Shown here one piece after another: positions 8,619-18,382 of a stretch of 64,000 nucleotides of DNA. Source of the stretch: an uncultured Cyclobacteriaceae bacterium (GTDB lineage Bacteria; Bacteroidota; Bacteroidia; Cytophagales; Cyclobacteriaceae); assembly GCA_947492745.1 (NCBI GenBank), contig CANLOE010000009.1:1-64000 (forward strand). Direction: 5' to 3'. Below the pieces are notes generated by a model. It made no database searches. It saw only the letters and a list, made by a program, of their open reading frames with translations, and was not told where the DNA came from. A program made the translations under genes and the position numbers. Within the stretch, counting starts at the first letter, position 1. Each line of letters starts with the position of its first letter.

Positions 8619-9389
8619 ATGATAGAGAAATACATACATGAAGAGGATGTACATAATTTAGAATCTCCTAGGGAAATCGTCCCCGTCATCATGAATTTGC
8701 TACGGCCCAAAAGCGTGGTGGACGTTGGTTGTGGTATAGGTACGTTCTTGCACTGCTTTAAACAACAAGGAGTAAAAGATGTGCTTGGCATCGATGGACC
8801 ATGGGTCAACAAAGAGATGTTGCACAAACACCTGTCCCCTGAAGAGTTTCAGGAAAGGGACCTGGAACAGAAAATCAATGTCGGGAAAAAATACGATCTG
8901 GTCATTAGCTTGGAAGTGGCAGAACATTTGTCCGAGAGGTCTGCCGATACCTTTGTCGATAACTTGGCCTCTTTGGGAGAAACCATCCTGTTCTCGGCAG
9001 CCATACCCGACCAAGGGGGACAAAATCACATCAATGAGCAATGGCTCTCCTACTGGGAGGAAAAGTTTGCCCGGCACCATTATATAGTGCACGATATCCT
9101 CAAGCCTCTTTTCTGGGACAACCCCAAGGTGTTCTGGTGGTACAAACAGAATATGGTACTACTGGCCCCAAAAGACAAGCCCCTTAGTACATCGATGGCA
9201 CCCAATCCACTGCGTAACCTGGTTCACTATGAATTGTTTGCCCGGAAAAACGATATGATCGAGTCGATCTACAACGGAGAGCTGGACAGTATGACCTATA
9301 TTAAGTGCCTGTTCAAATCCATTTTTGGGAACAGTACGGCACAAAAACTAAAAAGCCTATCGGGCAAGTCCGAGAAGGCAAGCGGTTAA
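8619..9389 (+). CDS. Class I SAM-dependent methyltransferase
   Basis: A 256-residue soluble protein with motif I VVDVGCGIG at residues 33-41, an acidic strand-2 end in LGIDGPWV, and ISLEVAEHL (about 98-106) as the post-motif region. It belongs to the methyltransferase domain 23/11 type common in polysaccharide loci. It is likely to methylate a sugar hydroxyl or a carrier intermediate. It differs clearly from the methyltransferase at 4980. Confidence 0.82.
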   Translation: MIEKYIHEEDVHNLESPREIVPVIMNLLRPKSVVDVGCGIGTFLHCFKQQGVKDVLGIDGPWVNKEMLHKHLSPEEFQERDLEQKINVGKKYDLVISLEVAEHLSERSADTFVDNLASLGETILFSAAIPDQGGQNHINEQWLSYWEEKFARHHYIVHDILKPLFWDNPKVFWWYKQNMVLLAPKDKPLSTSMAPNPLRNLVHYELFARKNDMIESIYNGELDSMTYIKCLFKSIFGNSTAQKLKSLSGKSEKASG

Positions 9390-9661
9390 TGTGGCTCGGC
9401 TCTCTTGTGTCTTTGATAGGAGCCATTGTACAATCAGAAGTGCGCTTTTCACCTTTGTCGAGCTTGAGTTCCGGAGACAGGAAAAAACTAAAAGGCGAAT
9501 AATTTTGGACCGATGAGTGAAAGCTGTTTTGTAGCGACCGTAGCAAGGCTATGCCGGATACGTTACCCTTCCAAAATCTACTGCCCTTTGAACTTGCCCT
9601 ACAAAGTGTGGGCCCATGACATGGATGGAACGGATCAATAACAAAATCAAATCCCTAAGTA

Positions 9662-10651
9662 TTGAAAGCATTAATTGCCATCACCACATGTAAGCGCTTG
9701 AGCAATATTAAGGCCCATGCCCTGAATTACATCGATTTTTGTAACCGAGACCCTGATTTTGATTTTGTTATCGCTTTGGACGGTAATGATGAGGACTACC
9801 TTGTTTTTTGCGAACAGTGGGACATCCCTTTACTGTATTCCGAAGACCGGGAAGGAGTGGGTATATCAAAGAACAGGGTCTATAGAGAGTTTGCCCACTA
9901 TGACTATTACTTTTTTCTGGAAGATGACGCAGAACTGTTGGACCCAGCGGTGTTCAGGGGACACATAGAGGTGTCCGAAAAATCGGGCATACCGCATTTT
10001 TCACTTTTTGAGCCTCACGGTTCCAGGGAAATCATCGAATACAGTCAAGTAGGAGAGTATCGACTGATCCATTCCAAATATGGAAGTGCGCAGTTCAACT
10101 TCTTCACTGGCAAGGGGCTGTCGGCTGTCGGCGGCTGGCATGATGCCTTTGCGAAACCAAAACGCTATGGCCACACGGAACACACCTACCGCTTTGTCCA
10201 TGCAGGCTTGTCCAAATACGCCTTTAATGTCATCGAAAACTTCAGCCTCCACTGCGATTATTTCATATGGCACGACCCGCCATCGGTATCGGCACACAAT
10301 AGTAACGAACTGGATGTGCATGGCATTGCCGCTGTGGAGAGGAAAGTCATGGACCTAGAGCTTGCACACTATGAGGTGATGACTCCTGGCCCTTACCGTT
10401 ACAATGGAAAAAAACGAGACAGGAACGAAAAAATAGCCCATTTTCTCCAAGAGAACAGAGAGAAGAAGTACCCTTGGTTGGAAGGAAAACAACGTAGGGA
10501 GCAGTATAGTAATTTTTGTTTTAATAAAATCAGACAGCCCATCTCCGGAGTAAAGAAACTGTACTATTTCGGACTGATGCTATGGTACAATTACAATAAT
10601 TTCAGGTTCAAGCATTTGGTGAAGCAAAAGCTGGGCTTGGTTAAATCTTAA
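9662..10651 (+). CDS. Glycosyltransferase with GT-A fold
   Basis: A 329-residue protein with a GT-A-like N-terminus (KALIAITTCKRLSNIKAHAL), a nucleotide-binding strand FVIALDGNDED (about 34-44) and the metal-binding acidic cluster FFLEDDAEL (about 85-93). The only reasonable start is TTG at 9662; in-frame codons just upstream meet a stop, and no ATG lies close downstream. A sugar-transfer role in the locus is inferred. The gap before it is 272 bases and holds no clear feature. Confidence 0.75.
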   Translation: MKALIAITTCKRLSNIKAHALNYIDFCNRDPDFDFVIALDGNDEDYLVFCEQWDIPLLYSEDREGVGISKNRVYREFAHYDYYFFLEDDAELLDPAVFRGHIEVSEKSGIPHFSLFEPHGSREIIEYSQVGEYRLIHSKYGSAQFNFFTGKGLSAVGGWHDAFAKPKRYGHTEHTYRFVHAGLSKYAFNVIENFSLHCDYFIWHDPPSVSAHNSNELDVHGIAAVERKVMDLELAHYEVMTPGPYRYNGKKRDRNEKIAHFLQENREKKYPWLEGKQRREQYSNFCFNKIRQPISGVKKLYYFGLMLWYNYNNFRFKHLVKQKLGLVKS

Positions 10652-10658
10652 CAGCGAA

Positions 10659-11705
10659 TTGAGCAATCCTCTGAATACCGAACCTTTGATATCTGTCATA
10701 CTGCCTTGCTATAACGCGGAAAAATACTTGGAGGAAGCCCTGGCCTCTCTGGTCGGACAGAGCTATGGTAGGATGGAAATCTTGGCGATTGACGATGGCT
10801 CTAGCGATACGACGGGGAGGATCATCCAAAAGTTTGCCATGGAGGATGAGCGTGTCATCGCACTGCACAATAAAAAGAACCTGGGCTTGATCAGGACACT
10901 GAACAGAGGTGTCGCTCTGGCCAAAGGAGAATATATCGCTCGTATGGATGCGGATGATATCGCCATGTTGCACCGATTTGAGAAGCAGATCGATGCTTTT
11001 CGGCAGTGGCCCGAACTGGAAGTGCTTTCTGTTGGAGCAGTGCTGATAGATGATAGTGGCCGGCCAATGGCCGGTCATAAGCCCAAGGCTTTAAGCCCTC
11101 AGGCCTGCTTCTTTGCCTCTTTCATCTGCACACCGCTGCTGCACCCTGGGTTCATGGCGAAAAGCAATGTGCTAAAACAGTACAGCTATTTCTATGATAG
11201 GCACACCCTGCATGTGGAGGACTATCACCTCTGGACTAGAATGCTCTCCGATGGAGTCTGTTGTGCGAACCTGAAGGAAAATCTAGTGCTAAAGCGGGCT
11301 TCGGACCAAAGTGTTTCCATCACTTTTGAAGCACTCCAGAATACTAATTTTGCGACCTGTTCCAGAAAGCATATCGAAGCTTACTTCCGTATGGAACTGG
11401 ACAGGGATATCCATCGAATACTGATCAATAGGTTTCCGGACGAAGTCAGCACAGCCATGGTCAGGGCAGCTTTTGAATTGCTCTACGTATTGAAGGAGCA
11501 GTTTGTGGCGAGGCAAGCGTCAATGACCGCAGAACAACTGGAAGAAATCGATAGAGTGGAACAGGAACAAAAAATAGATATCTTGATTCAGCTCTTCAAA
11601 AAAGGCGGGTCCGTGCTTAAGTTATGGGCTCTGGGCTATTTGATGGCTCACCCGCGATTGGCCTTGGCGAAGAATTCACGGATCTATATACAACAAAAAT
11701 TATAA
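10659..11705 (+). CDS. Family 2 glycosyltransferase
   Basis: A 348-residue GT2 enzyme. The N-terminal region has LISVILPCYNAEKYLEEAL, then MEILAIDDGSSDTTGRI (about 43-59) with the first aspartates, and IARMDADDIAM (about 91-101) as the DxD-type metal site. The start is a TTG at 10659, 7 bases after the previous stop, so translation is probably coupled. The C-terminal 100 residues are helical and contain no membrane segment. Confidence 0.85.
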   Translation: MSNPLNTEPLISVILPCYNAEKYLEEALASLVGQSYGRMEILAIDDGSSDTTGRIIQKFAMEDERVIALHNKKNLGLIRTLNRGVALAKGEYIARMDADDIAMLHRFEKQIDAFRQWPELEVLSVGAVLIDDSGRPMAGHKPKALSPQACFFASFICTPLLHPGFMAKSNVLKQYSYFYDRHTLHVEDYHLWTRMLSDGVCCANLKENLVLKRASDQSVSITFEALQNTNFATCSRKHIEAYFRMELDRDIHRILINRFPDEVSTAMVRAAFELLYVLKEQFVARQASMTAEQLEEIDRVEQEQKIDILIQLFKKGGSVLKLWALGYLMAHPRLALAKNSRIYIQQKL

Positions 11706-11709
11706 GACT

Positions 11710-13572
11710 ATGTGTGGAATAGCTGGGGTTTTCTCCATGGATAGGGTGATAGATGAATCGGGCCTGGTCCGAATGGCACAGGCGCTCTCACATCGAGGAC
11801 CGGATTCCGAAGGACTGTATATCAACCCTTCGCGGACCGTTGGTCTGGCACACCGAAGGTTGAGCATCATCGATCTGAGCGATCGGGCCAACCAACCTTT
11901 TACCTCTCAGTGTGGTAGGTACGTTATGGTTTTCAATGGAGAAGTCTATAATTATAAGTCTATTGCCAAAACCTTGGACATCCCCTTATGCACCGACTCG
12001 GATACGGAAGTTGTCCTCGAAGCCTTTGTGCGTTGGGGGCCTGATTTCGTAGAGCACCTGAACGGGATGTTTGCCATAGCGATTTATGACACTCTGGCGG
12101 CCAAGATTTTTCTTTTTCGAGACCGCATGGGAATCAAGCCATTGTACTATAGCTATGACGGCCGGCAACTTGCCTTTGCTTCGGAGTCAAAGGCCATTTT
12201 GCCTTTGAGAGATACGGTAGCACTGAACCTGGAGGCGCTCAAGGACTACCTGTTTTTAGAGTACATCCCTGCCGGACAGTCGATATTCAAGCATATCCAT
12301 AAGTTGGAGAAAGGGACGGCCTTAACATTGGATGCGCAGGGCCTACGTTTTCACCGTTACTATGATCTTCTTCAGCGCTTCGACCCACAGTCCGGGCTTT
12401 CGGAAACGGCCTGTCTGGACCGCCTTCATGCTGACCTGGAAAACTCGCTAAGGCTTCGGCAGATCAGTGATGTCCCTATTGGGGCTTTTTTGAGTGGAGG
12501 TGTCGATTCTTCTTTGATATGTGGCATGTTTCAGAAAGTGAGCAAGGACCCGATTGCTACGTTCAACATAGGTTTTGAAAATGCGGCCTTTGATGAGTCC
12601 GGCTATGCCCATCAAGTGGCCGAAAAGCTAAAGACCGATCATCGTTCTGTGATTGCCGACGAGGATTATGCCCTTCAGTTTTACCAAAAAGTCAGTGCTG
12701 CCTATGACGAGCCTTTTGCAGCCCCCTCTACTTTCCCCACGCTCTTGGTCTGTCGCGAAGCGAAGAAAGAGGTTACCGTAGCCCTGAGTGGGGATGGCGG
12801 AGACGAACTGTTTATGGGATACGGTTATTACAACTGGATGGACCGGTTTACAAAAATGAGCCGCTATGGGGGAAATCATGGAAGGAGGCTTGCGGGCAAG
12901 TTACTCTCATTGATGGGAACAAAGCAAGCGCGCGCGGCACGCATCCTTGATCATGAAGGCGGATATCGGGCTTGGCTGCATATCTGGTCCCAGGAGCAAT
13001 ACATGTTCTCGGAAAGGGAGATTGCCGATCTGACAGGCCAGGACTATGTACATAAGTCCTTAGAAAAAGACTGGAAGGATATCCATGCGATGGACATCCA
13101 TCCTTATGAGAAAATTTCCCTTTTTGATATCAATCATTATCTTGCCGATAACCTTTTGTACAAGGTCGACATTGCTTCCATGCATTTCGGTCTGGAAGTA
13201 AGGGTGCCTTTTTTGGACCATCACTTTGTCGAGTCGGCCATCAATATGCCCTTGCATTATAAAGTAAATCAGGGAACGCAAAAATACATTCAGAAACGCC
13301 TATTGACCAGATTTCTTCCCGAAGAGCTCGTCTACCGGAAGAAGTGGGGCTTCCCGGCACCCATCGGAGATTGGCTGAACAATGGGCTACGGTTTCTGAT
13401 AGAAACCTATCTCAATGAAAAAACCGTTAGAAAGCAGGGTATTTTCAACCCTTATGTTATTCGTCGATTGCTCACAGAGTTTCGGCAAGGTAGGACTTTT
13501 CACTACAAGAGGGTCTGGGCTCTGGTATTTTTTCAGTTGTGGTACAAAAATTATGTGGATAAAAGTTTGTAA
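11710..13572 (+). CDS. asnB: Asparagine synthase (glutamine-hydrolysing)
   Basis: A 620-residue class II glutamine amidotransferase. The N-terminal nucleophile is Cys2 (MCGIAGVFS), the glutaminase domain has SHRGPDSEG (about 27-35), and the synthetase domain has the PP-loop LSGGVDSS near residues 261-268 and SGDGGDELFMGY near 362. In polysaccharide loci such AsnB paralogues often amidate a uronic acid or a related acid sugar rather than make free asparagine, so that is the likely job here. ATG at 11710 is fixed by the need for Cys2. The preceding stop is 4 bases away and the next gene starts 8 bases downstream. Confidence 0.9.
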   Translation: MCGIAGVFSMDRVIDESGLVRMAQALSHRGPDSEGLYINPSRTVGLAHRRLSIIDLSDRANQPFTSQCGRYVMVFNGEVYNYKSIAKTLDIPLCTDSDTEVVLEAFVRWGPDFVEHLNGMFAIAIYDTLAAKIFLFRDRMGIKPLYYSYDGRQLAFASESKAILPLRDTVALNLEALKDYLFLEYIPAGQSIFKHIHKLEKGTALTLDAQGLRFHRYYDLLQRFDPQSGLSETACLDRLHADLENSLRLRQISDVPIGAFLSGGVDSSLICGMFQKVSKDPIATFNIGFENAAFDESGYAHQVAEKLKTDHRSVIADEDYALQFYQKVSAAYDEPFAAPSTFPTLLVCREAKKEVTVALSGDGGDELFMGYGYYNWMDRFTKMSRYGGNHGRRLAGKLLSLMGTKQARAARILDHEGGYRAWLHIWSQEQYMFSEREIADLTGQDYVHKSLEKDWKDIHAMDIHPYEKISLFDINHYLADNLLYKVDIASMHFGLEVRVPFLDHHFVESAINMPLHYKVNQGTQKYIQKRLLTRFLPEELVYRKKWGFPAPIGDWLNNGLRFLIETYLNEKTVRKQGIFNPYVIRRLLTEFRQGRTFHYKRVWALVFFQLWYKNYVDKSL

Positions 13573-13580
13573 TTCGGAGT

Positions 13581-14507
13581 ATGGTAAAAGTCTTTTTGTT
13601 TCATCGTGTATCTCCTCAGGAAGATAAGTTATGGCCCCCTATCAGTCCGCGGAATTTTGAGCGCATCATCAGGTATATCCAAAGGGCATTTGTTCTTATC
13701 CCTTTGTCGGGTCTGAAGGATGCCCAAGCTCTTCGAAGCGCCAGGACACCTGCCGTCATCACTTTTGATGATGGCTATAAGGATTTTATCGAGTATGCAT
13801 TGCCCATTCTGAAGAAGTACCGGGTGCCTTCTTCTTGTTTTGTAATAACTGACTGCACAGAAAAAGGAGTACCCCCATGGACCTATGCGCTGGACTATAA
13901 GTTTCAGCACAGCGCAAAATCGGCCCTGTCCTTGAACGATGAGTTCCTACCGGAAGAGCTTAAACGTCCCCAGTGGAAAAACAACTTGGAGAAAATCCAC
14001 TATGCCCAAAAACTCAAACTGTTTTTGAAAGAGCAGAACAATAAGCATAGAATGGAACTTTGCCATCAATTCAATCTTGCTTTTGACGATATAGGTCTTC
14101 CACAAGACATGTTGATGACCTGGGACGAAATCCGACAGATAGCAAGTGATGGGGTAGCGATAGGCTCTCATACCCATACCCATCCGCTATTGGACAAAGT
14201 CGAATCGGCAGAGGAAATATATCGGGAGTTAGAGGTTTCCAAGAACATACTACAAAGGGAGGTCGGGCAGGACATCGATGTCGTTTCCTATCCTAATGGT
14301 AGCTATGATCATCGGGTCGTGGAAGTAGCGCAGCAGCTGGGGTACCAATTGGGGCTGGCTGTGGAAGAGCGGAGCTATCACCCTTCTGTAGTGACGCATT
14401 TTGACATACCACGGATATCTTTGTTTGATGAAAGTGTCCTTAAAACAAAGCTCAGGACCCATGAGGTAATCCAAAGAGTGAAAAAAATCAGAAATAAACT
14501 GAAATGA
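13581..14507 (+). CDS. Polysaccharide deacetylase, NodB domain
   Basis: A 308-residue protein with the CE4 motifs: VITFDDGYKDF (about residues 58-68) provides the catalytic base and metal aspartate, and GSHTHTHP (about 195-202) provides the metal histidines. DVVSYPNGSYDHRV near 233 is the later motif. There is no signal peptide, so it probably acts in the cytoplasm on a lipid-linked or nucleotide sugar, removing an N-acetyl group. A free amine made this way would be a substrate for the formyltransferase-fold protein next to it. Confidence 0.83.
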   Translation: MVKVFLFHRVSPQEDKLWPPISPRNFERIIRYIQRAFVLIPLSGLKDAQALRSARTPAVITFDDGYKDFIEYALPILKKYRVPSSCFVITDCTEKGVPPWTYALDYKFQHSAKSALSLNDEFLPEELKRPQWKNNLEKIHYAQKLKLFLKEQNNKHRMELCHQFNLAFDDIGLPQDMLMTWDEIRQIASDGVAIGSHTHTHPLLDKVESAEEIYRELEVSKNILQREVGQDIDVVSYPNGSYDHRVVEVAQQLGYQLGLAVEERSYHPSVVTHFDIPRISLFDESVLKTKLRTHEVIQRVKKIRNKLK

Positions 14508-14690
14508 GCATCGGTCTGGCCGGACAGTGCTGATCTGCCACAGAACGGTTCGGAGGGGACTACCTTTCTAAAGATAGCAGACGAGCGATACAGCGATGCT
14601 TCCGTAGCTCAGTCCATTGGGTGGAGCATGACCATATAAATTTAGTTTTTGAATGTCGTGTACAGCGCATTCCGGAGTGTAGAAGTAAAA

Positions 14691-15566
14691 ATGTTTATGA
14701 AGATAGTGATGTTAATCGGTAATGCGCCCAATCAGATAGCACTGGTGCAAAAGGTCGCAGAGCACTTTGATATAGTGGGCGTACTGGTAGAAACCAGACG
14801 GGTAAAACGGGGAAAAACGAGTCCGGGGAAAATCGTGGAGAAGCTGCTGGACAGGACACTGTTCATGGTGATCAGGTCATCATGGTTCTCCATGCTCAAT
14901 CATTACCGAGTGCATTATGGGACATTGCCAGAGGGCTTGCGAGTGGCACATACAGAGAATATCAATGACCCGGCCGCGGAGGGTTTTATCCGGGAGGCCC
15001 GGCCGGATTTGCTACTGGTCTCCGGAACCCGAATCCTGCGCTCCAATATTATCGATCTCCGTCCATCCTATGGAATCCTGAACCTGCACACAGGACTGTC
15101 GCCTTATGTGAAAGGTGGTCCGAACTGCACTAACTGGTGCATGGCCAAGCGCAACTACCACATGATAGGAAATACCATTATGTGGCTTGACGCAGGTATC
15201 GACTCCGGCAATATCATTAGTTCTGCTATAGTGGAGCTTGACGGTAGCGAGACGTTGAAGGAGATTCACCTGAAGGTCATGGAAGAGGCGCATAGGCTCT
15301 ATTTGAACTGTCTGGAGCTGCTGGTCCGTTTTCCTGAAAAGTGTCCTTCCGTACCTCAGGAGAGTATCGCCGAAGGGGAGCTGTTCTATTCCAAGCAATG
15401 GGGTATAAGGTGGAAACAGGCCCTTCTCTGGACTGTTTTTTCGAAAAACCTAAAGAAAGAAGTTGATTCCGGTGCTTATCGAGCTAAGGTAAATGGGATG
15501 ACGACCGTACCCTTGCCCGATACTGCCGTCGCTACCCGAAAGAAGGATGGCCAAAGGGGTAAATAG
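14691..15566 (+). CDS. Formyltransferase-fold protein
   Basis: A protein of about 291 residues with the formyl_trans_N catalytic pattern: LNLHTGLSPYVKGG carries the Asn and His, and LDAGIDSGNII carries the Asp and the DSG loop. These are the catalytic residues of methionyl-tRNA, GAR and sugar N-formyltransferases. In this locus an N-formyl amino sugar is the likely product. ATG at 14691 (or 14697) is preferred to the TTG at 14649, because the extra codons fall in sequence that looks like a worn R1 end (AAATTTAGTTTTTGAATGTCGTGTA). The deacetylase two genes' width upstream is consistent with deacetylation then formylation. Confidence 0.75.
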   Translation: MFMKIVMLIGNAPNQIALVQKVAEHFDIVGVLVETRRVKRGKTSPGKIVEKLLDRTLFMVIRSSWFSMLNHYRVHYGTLPEGLRVAHTENINDPAAEGFIREARPDLLLVSGTRILRSNIIDLRPSYGILNLHTGLSPYVKGGPNCTNWCMAKRNYHMIGNTIMWLDAGIDSGNIISSAIVELDGSETLKEIHLKVMEEAHRLYLNCLELLVRFPEKCPSVPQESIAEGELFYSKQWGIRWKQALLWTVFSKNLKKEVDSGAYRAKVNGMTTVPLPDTAVATRKKDGQRGK

Positions 15567-15584
15567 TAAAACACAATCAATGCT

Positions 15585-16844
15585 ATGAAAAACAATGTAC
15601 TCTACCTGTCCTATGACGGTATGACAGACCCGCTGGGACAATCACAGGTTATTCCTTATTTGATAGGTCTGAAAAGCTATGGGTTCCGGTTTTCCATTAT
15701 CAGTTTTGAAAAACCGGACCTCTACGAACAGCGAGGACAGATGATCAGGGATTTGCTGGAAAACTACGACATTCTTTGGTATCCGGAGATATACCACAAA
15801 TCACCCCCATTGTTGTCAACGTTGTACGACCTGATGAAGATGAGAAAGGTCGCTCATAGACTCCACACAAAGCATACCTTTCAGGTCATCCACTGCCGCA
15901 GCTATATCAGTGCATTTGTGGGAGTATGGATGAAGAAAAAATTCGGAACAGGATTTATTTTTGATATGCGGGGATTCTGGGCCGATGAGCGTGTCGAAGG
16001 AGGAATATGGAAACTGAAAAATCCCGTTTTTAAAGTAGTTTATAACTTCTTCAAAAAAAAAGAGAAGTATTTCTTACAGCAGGCAGATCATGTCATTACC
16101 CTGACACGGAAAGCGAAGGAAATCATACACAACTGGAATTGGGTCAGGGAAAGTGGAACTGCGGCCATTGCCATAAAGGTAATTCCTTGTTGTACGGATC
16201 TGGAGCTTTTCGACTATCGACAGCAAGAAGAGGCAAGTTTGGAGAGCATGAGGATGGACTTGGGTATCTCTAAAGGAGACTTTGTACTTTCCTATGTGGG
16301 TTCTTTTGGAAGCTGGTACATGCTGGACGAAATGCTCTGGTTTTTTCAGCGTCTGCAAAAAAACATCCCTCGGACGAAGTTCATGATGCTCTCCAAGGAC
16401 AACCCACAGCTAGTATATTCCAAACTTGGCACTTATGGTATAGACAGGAAGGATATCATCGTTCGTCAGTCGGAAAGAAAAAATATGCCAAAGTACCTGA
16501 TGTTGAGTAGTATGTCTATTTTTTTTATACTTCCGGTCTTTTCGAAAAAAGCTTCTTCCCCCACCAAGCAAGGGGAAATCATGGGGATGGGGATTCCCCT
16601 TATTGCCAATTCCGGTATAGGCGATTCCGATACCATTATAGCAGAGTCAGGTTGTGGTCATGTCATTCATGATTTTAACGAAGACGAGTTTGATGCCGCA
16701 GTGGCCCATATTCCGGTACTACTGCAACAATCCAGAGAGAGGATCCGTCAAGGTGCCATGGACCACTATGCACTGACGACGGGAGTCGAGAGATACCATG
16801 AGGTGTACTGTCAAGTGATGGAAAAAAAACAGCTGCGCTCTTAA
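15585..16844 (+). CDS. Glycosyltransferase, GT4-like
   Basis: A 419-residue GT-B enzyme. The N-terminus has VLYLSYDGMTDPLGQSQVIP, typical of GT4 proteins that hold an acceptor-binding glycine loop. FIFDMRGFWADERVEGGIW (about residues 125-143) and the C-terminal KQGEIMGMGIPLIANSGIGD (about 327-346) fit the donor-binding half. It is the last same-strand gene of the run that starts at 6402, and mobile-element debris begins 11 bases downstream. Confidence 0.83.
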   Translation: MKNNVLYLSYDGMTDPLGQSQVIPYLIGLKSYGFRFSIISFEKPDLYEQRGQMIRDLLENYDILWYPEIYHKSPPLLSTLYDLMKMRKVAHRLHTKHTFQVIHCRSYISAFVGVWMKKKFGTGFIFDMRGFWADERVEGGIWKLKNPVFKVVYNFFKKKEKYFLQQADHVITLTRKAKEIIHNWNWVRESGTAAIAIKVIPCCTDLELFDYRQQEEASLESMRMDLGISKGDFVLSYVGSFGSWYMLDEMLWFFQRLQKNIPRTKFMMLSKDNPQLVYSKLGTYGIDRKDIIVRQSERKNMPKYLMLSSMSIFFILPVFSKKASSPTKQGEIMGMGIPLIANSGIGDSDTIIAESGCGHVIHDFNEDEFDAAVAHIPVLLQQSRERIRQGAMDHYALTTGVERYHEVYCQVMEKKQLRS

Positions 16845-16855
16845 GGCCGGTTGTA

Positions 16856-16979
16856 TACCCAAGAGAAGATGAATAGGGAAAAGCTAGGGGGAGGGGCGGA
16901 TGTAATGAAGTATATCACATATTGATGCTCACGCGGCCGGCCGGTCCTTTCGCTGGCCGAATCCTCAGGATATTTTTGA
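16856..16979. mobile_element. R5 end fragment joined to R6 fragment
   Basis: TACCCAAGAGAAGATGAA at 16856 is the reverse complement of the right end of the R5 copy at 39723, including the GGGAAAAGCT stretch. From about 16930 the sequence switches to GGCCGGTCCTTTCGCTGGC, which matches R6 at 19755. Neither element is complete. Confidence 0.55.
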
Positions 16980-17305
16980 ACCCAAATTGATCAATAGGAT
17001 TTCGTGATGCAAAGTACACTAAAATCAGCGGTTTAGGAGAGGAGGCCCAATTGATGGTTAAGGTGTAATACAAATTTGGGTTTTAAATGTCGTATAAGAT
17101 TGCGTGGGTCATTTTTTTTCAATCAAGGCGATAACCGCAGGGATAGCAGCGCTATCCCGAGGATTGTCAACGCAGAGTGAAGCAAAATGAACAGGAAGAT
17201 AGGCGATATTTAGAAGCTAAGTTTGTATAAAACCTGCGCAGCGTAAAGCCGCTGATCTTGAAGCAGTTTATGCTCGTAATAGGAAGGCTATCGATCATTT
17301 TGGGC
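16980..17305 (+). mobile_element. R4 element split by R1
   Basis: The left part begins ACCCAAATTGATCAATAGG and the right part ends CTATCGATCATTTTGGGC. They are the two halves of the R4 element seen whole at 39474-39643 and 45066-45236. R1 interrupts it at the GGTGT-GAAACCTGCG junction. Confidence 0.85.
17069..17227 (+). mobile_element. R1 element nested in R4
   Basis: A complete 159 bp copy with TAA at 17066-17068 and 17228-17230. Removing it gives AAGGTG-TAA-AACCTGCG; the uninterrupted R4 at 39560 reads AAGGTG-TGA-AACCTGCG. The body is almost identical to the copies at 1474 and 55112. Confidence 0.92.
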
Positions 17306-17344
17306 TTAATCTACATGTCACCTTGGCGGCGCTGAAGGTGACGG

Positions 17345-17956
17345 TCATGTCCGGTCCGGCAGCTCCGAGGTCCGATTGATATGGGGAAATTTCTTGATGG
17401 ACGTTTCCTTCCCTAAGAAATCAGCTAGTTTTTGAAATCCATTTTCATCCTTGATGTCCAGCAAAAGAAATTTCTCAGGTGTGGCGGACTTAAAGTACTC
17501 CATGACAAAAGCATTGTGGTCTTGGTATTCTTTCCATACCTTCTCAATATCGACATGTTCACCGAATACCTTGTACCGCCAATCGGTATAGGACTTCTTC
17601 CAAGCGGCTTCTTCCCTGGTCAGATAGACGAATTTACTGTTCGGGAATACACGGTCCAAAAGCGGTATCATGTCTTTTTGCAGCCAGGGTAGGTCGTCCA
17701 GAGAATCGAACTTTGCCGTATACCGTAGCACGGGAACGATTTTATCTTTTAGGTAGTACTGTCTCCATACTTTACGGTTAAAGGTACTGTTCCTATATCC
17801 GAGCATTTCGAATGCTTTGCCCAGCGAAGTGGTTCCCGTTTTGTTGAAACCGATGCAAAACACTTTACTGTCGTATTTTTCTACCCGGAAGATTAGGCCG
17901 ATTTCTTTGTAGTACTTGACCAAAAGGTAAAATAGGGGTCTTAAGAGTTTTTTCAT
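17345..17956 (-). CDS. Sulfotransferase family protein
   Basis: A 203-residue protein with the 5'-phosphosulfate-binding loop GFNKTGTTSL at residues 36-45 and a later FVYLTREE segment (about 110-117), which places a conserved Arg near the 3'-phosphate site. The family transfers sulfate from PAPS to sugars or lipids. Its strand is opposite to the biosynthetic run, so it is its own transcription unit. Sulfation of the locus glycan is the natural inference, but a different acceptor cannot be excluded. Confidence 0.75.
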   Translation of the reverse strand: MKKLLRPLFYLLVKYYKEIGLIFRVEKYDSKVFCIGFNKTGTTSLGKAFEMLGYRNSTFNRKVWRQYYLKDKIVPVLRYTAKFDSLDDLPWLQKDMIPLLDRVFPNSKFVYLTREEAAWKKSYTDWRYKVFGEHVDIEKVWKEYQDHNAFVMEYFKSATPEKFLLLDIKDENGFQKLADFLGKETSIKKFPHINRTSELPDRT

Positions 17957-18382
17957 AAAGAGTACTCGGTTTGGTTGCCTGATGGCACTGTACTAAATAA
18001 ACATATACTAGTAAGGCCTTCGGTTAGGGCTTACATTATTTTTGAGTAACTGAAGGCATTATATAGTAGTGGTAAAAATTGTTGTTGGCGGCCATAGTAA
18101 GCCACGAGTAATCTATTCTGCTCTTCTTGGGGTATCCGAACGGCGTAGTGAGATGTAGATCGTTGATTTTGAACAAAATGTTTCGATCTTTCTCCGGTAT
18201 CGACCATACCCAATAAAAGCAAAACTGTTAAAAAACATAAAAAAATCTGACTTTTAACCTATAAAACTTACATTGGTCCTTAATCATATTGAATACAAAT
18301 CATCAAATTAAACCAATTATACTAAAATACATTTACAATTATAATTAATTTCGCGCAGAATAAAATTTCGTATATTGAACTC
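17957..18382. other. Intergenic gap between divergent genes
   Basis: No gene or complete element is visible. The last 150 bases are very AT-rich and must hold the promoter of the Lrp-type regulator; TAATTTCG at about 18344 is a near match to the -7 box TAnnTTTG. Confidence 0.4.

Noticed and set aside
17957-18382. tRNA or rRNA genes in the gaps
   Set aside because: No cloverleaf with the TTCGA arm or CCA end, and no rRNA-like sequence seen anywhere in the window.
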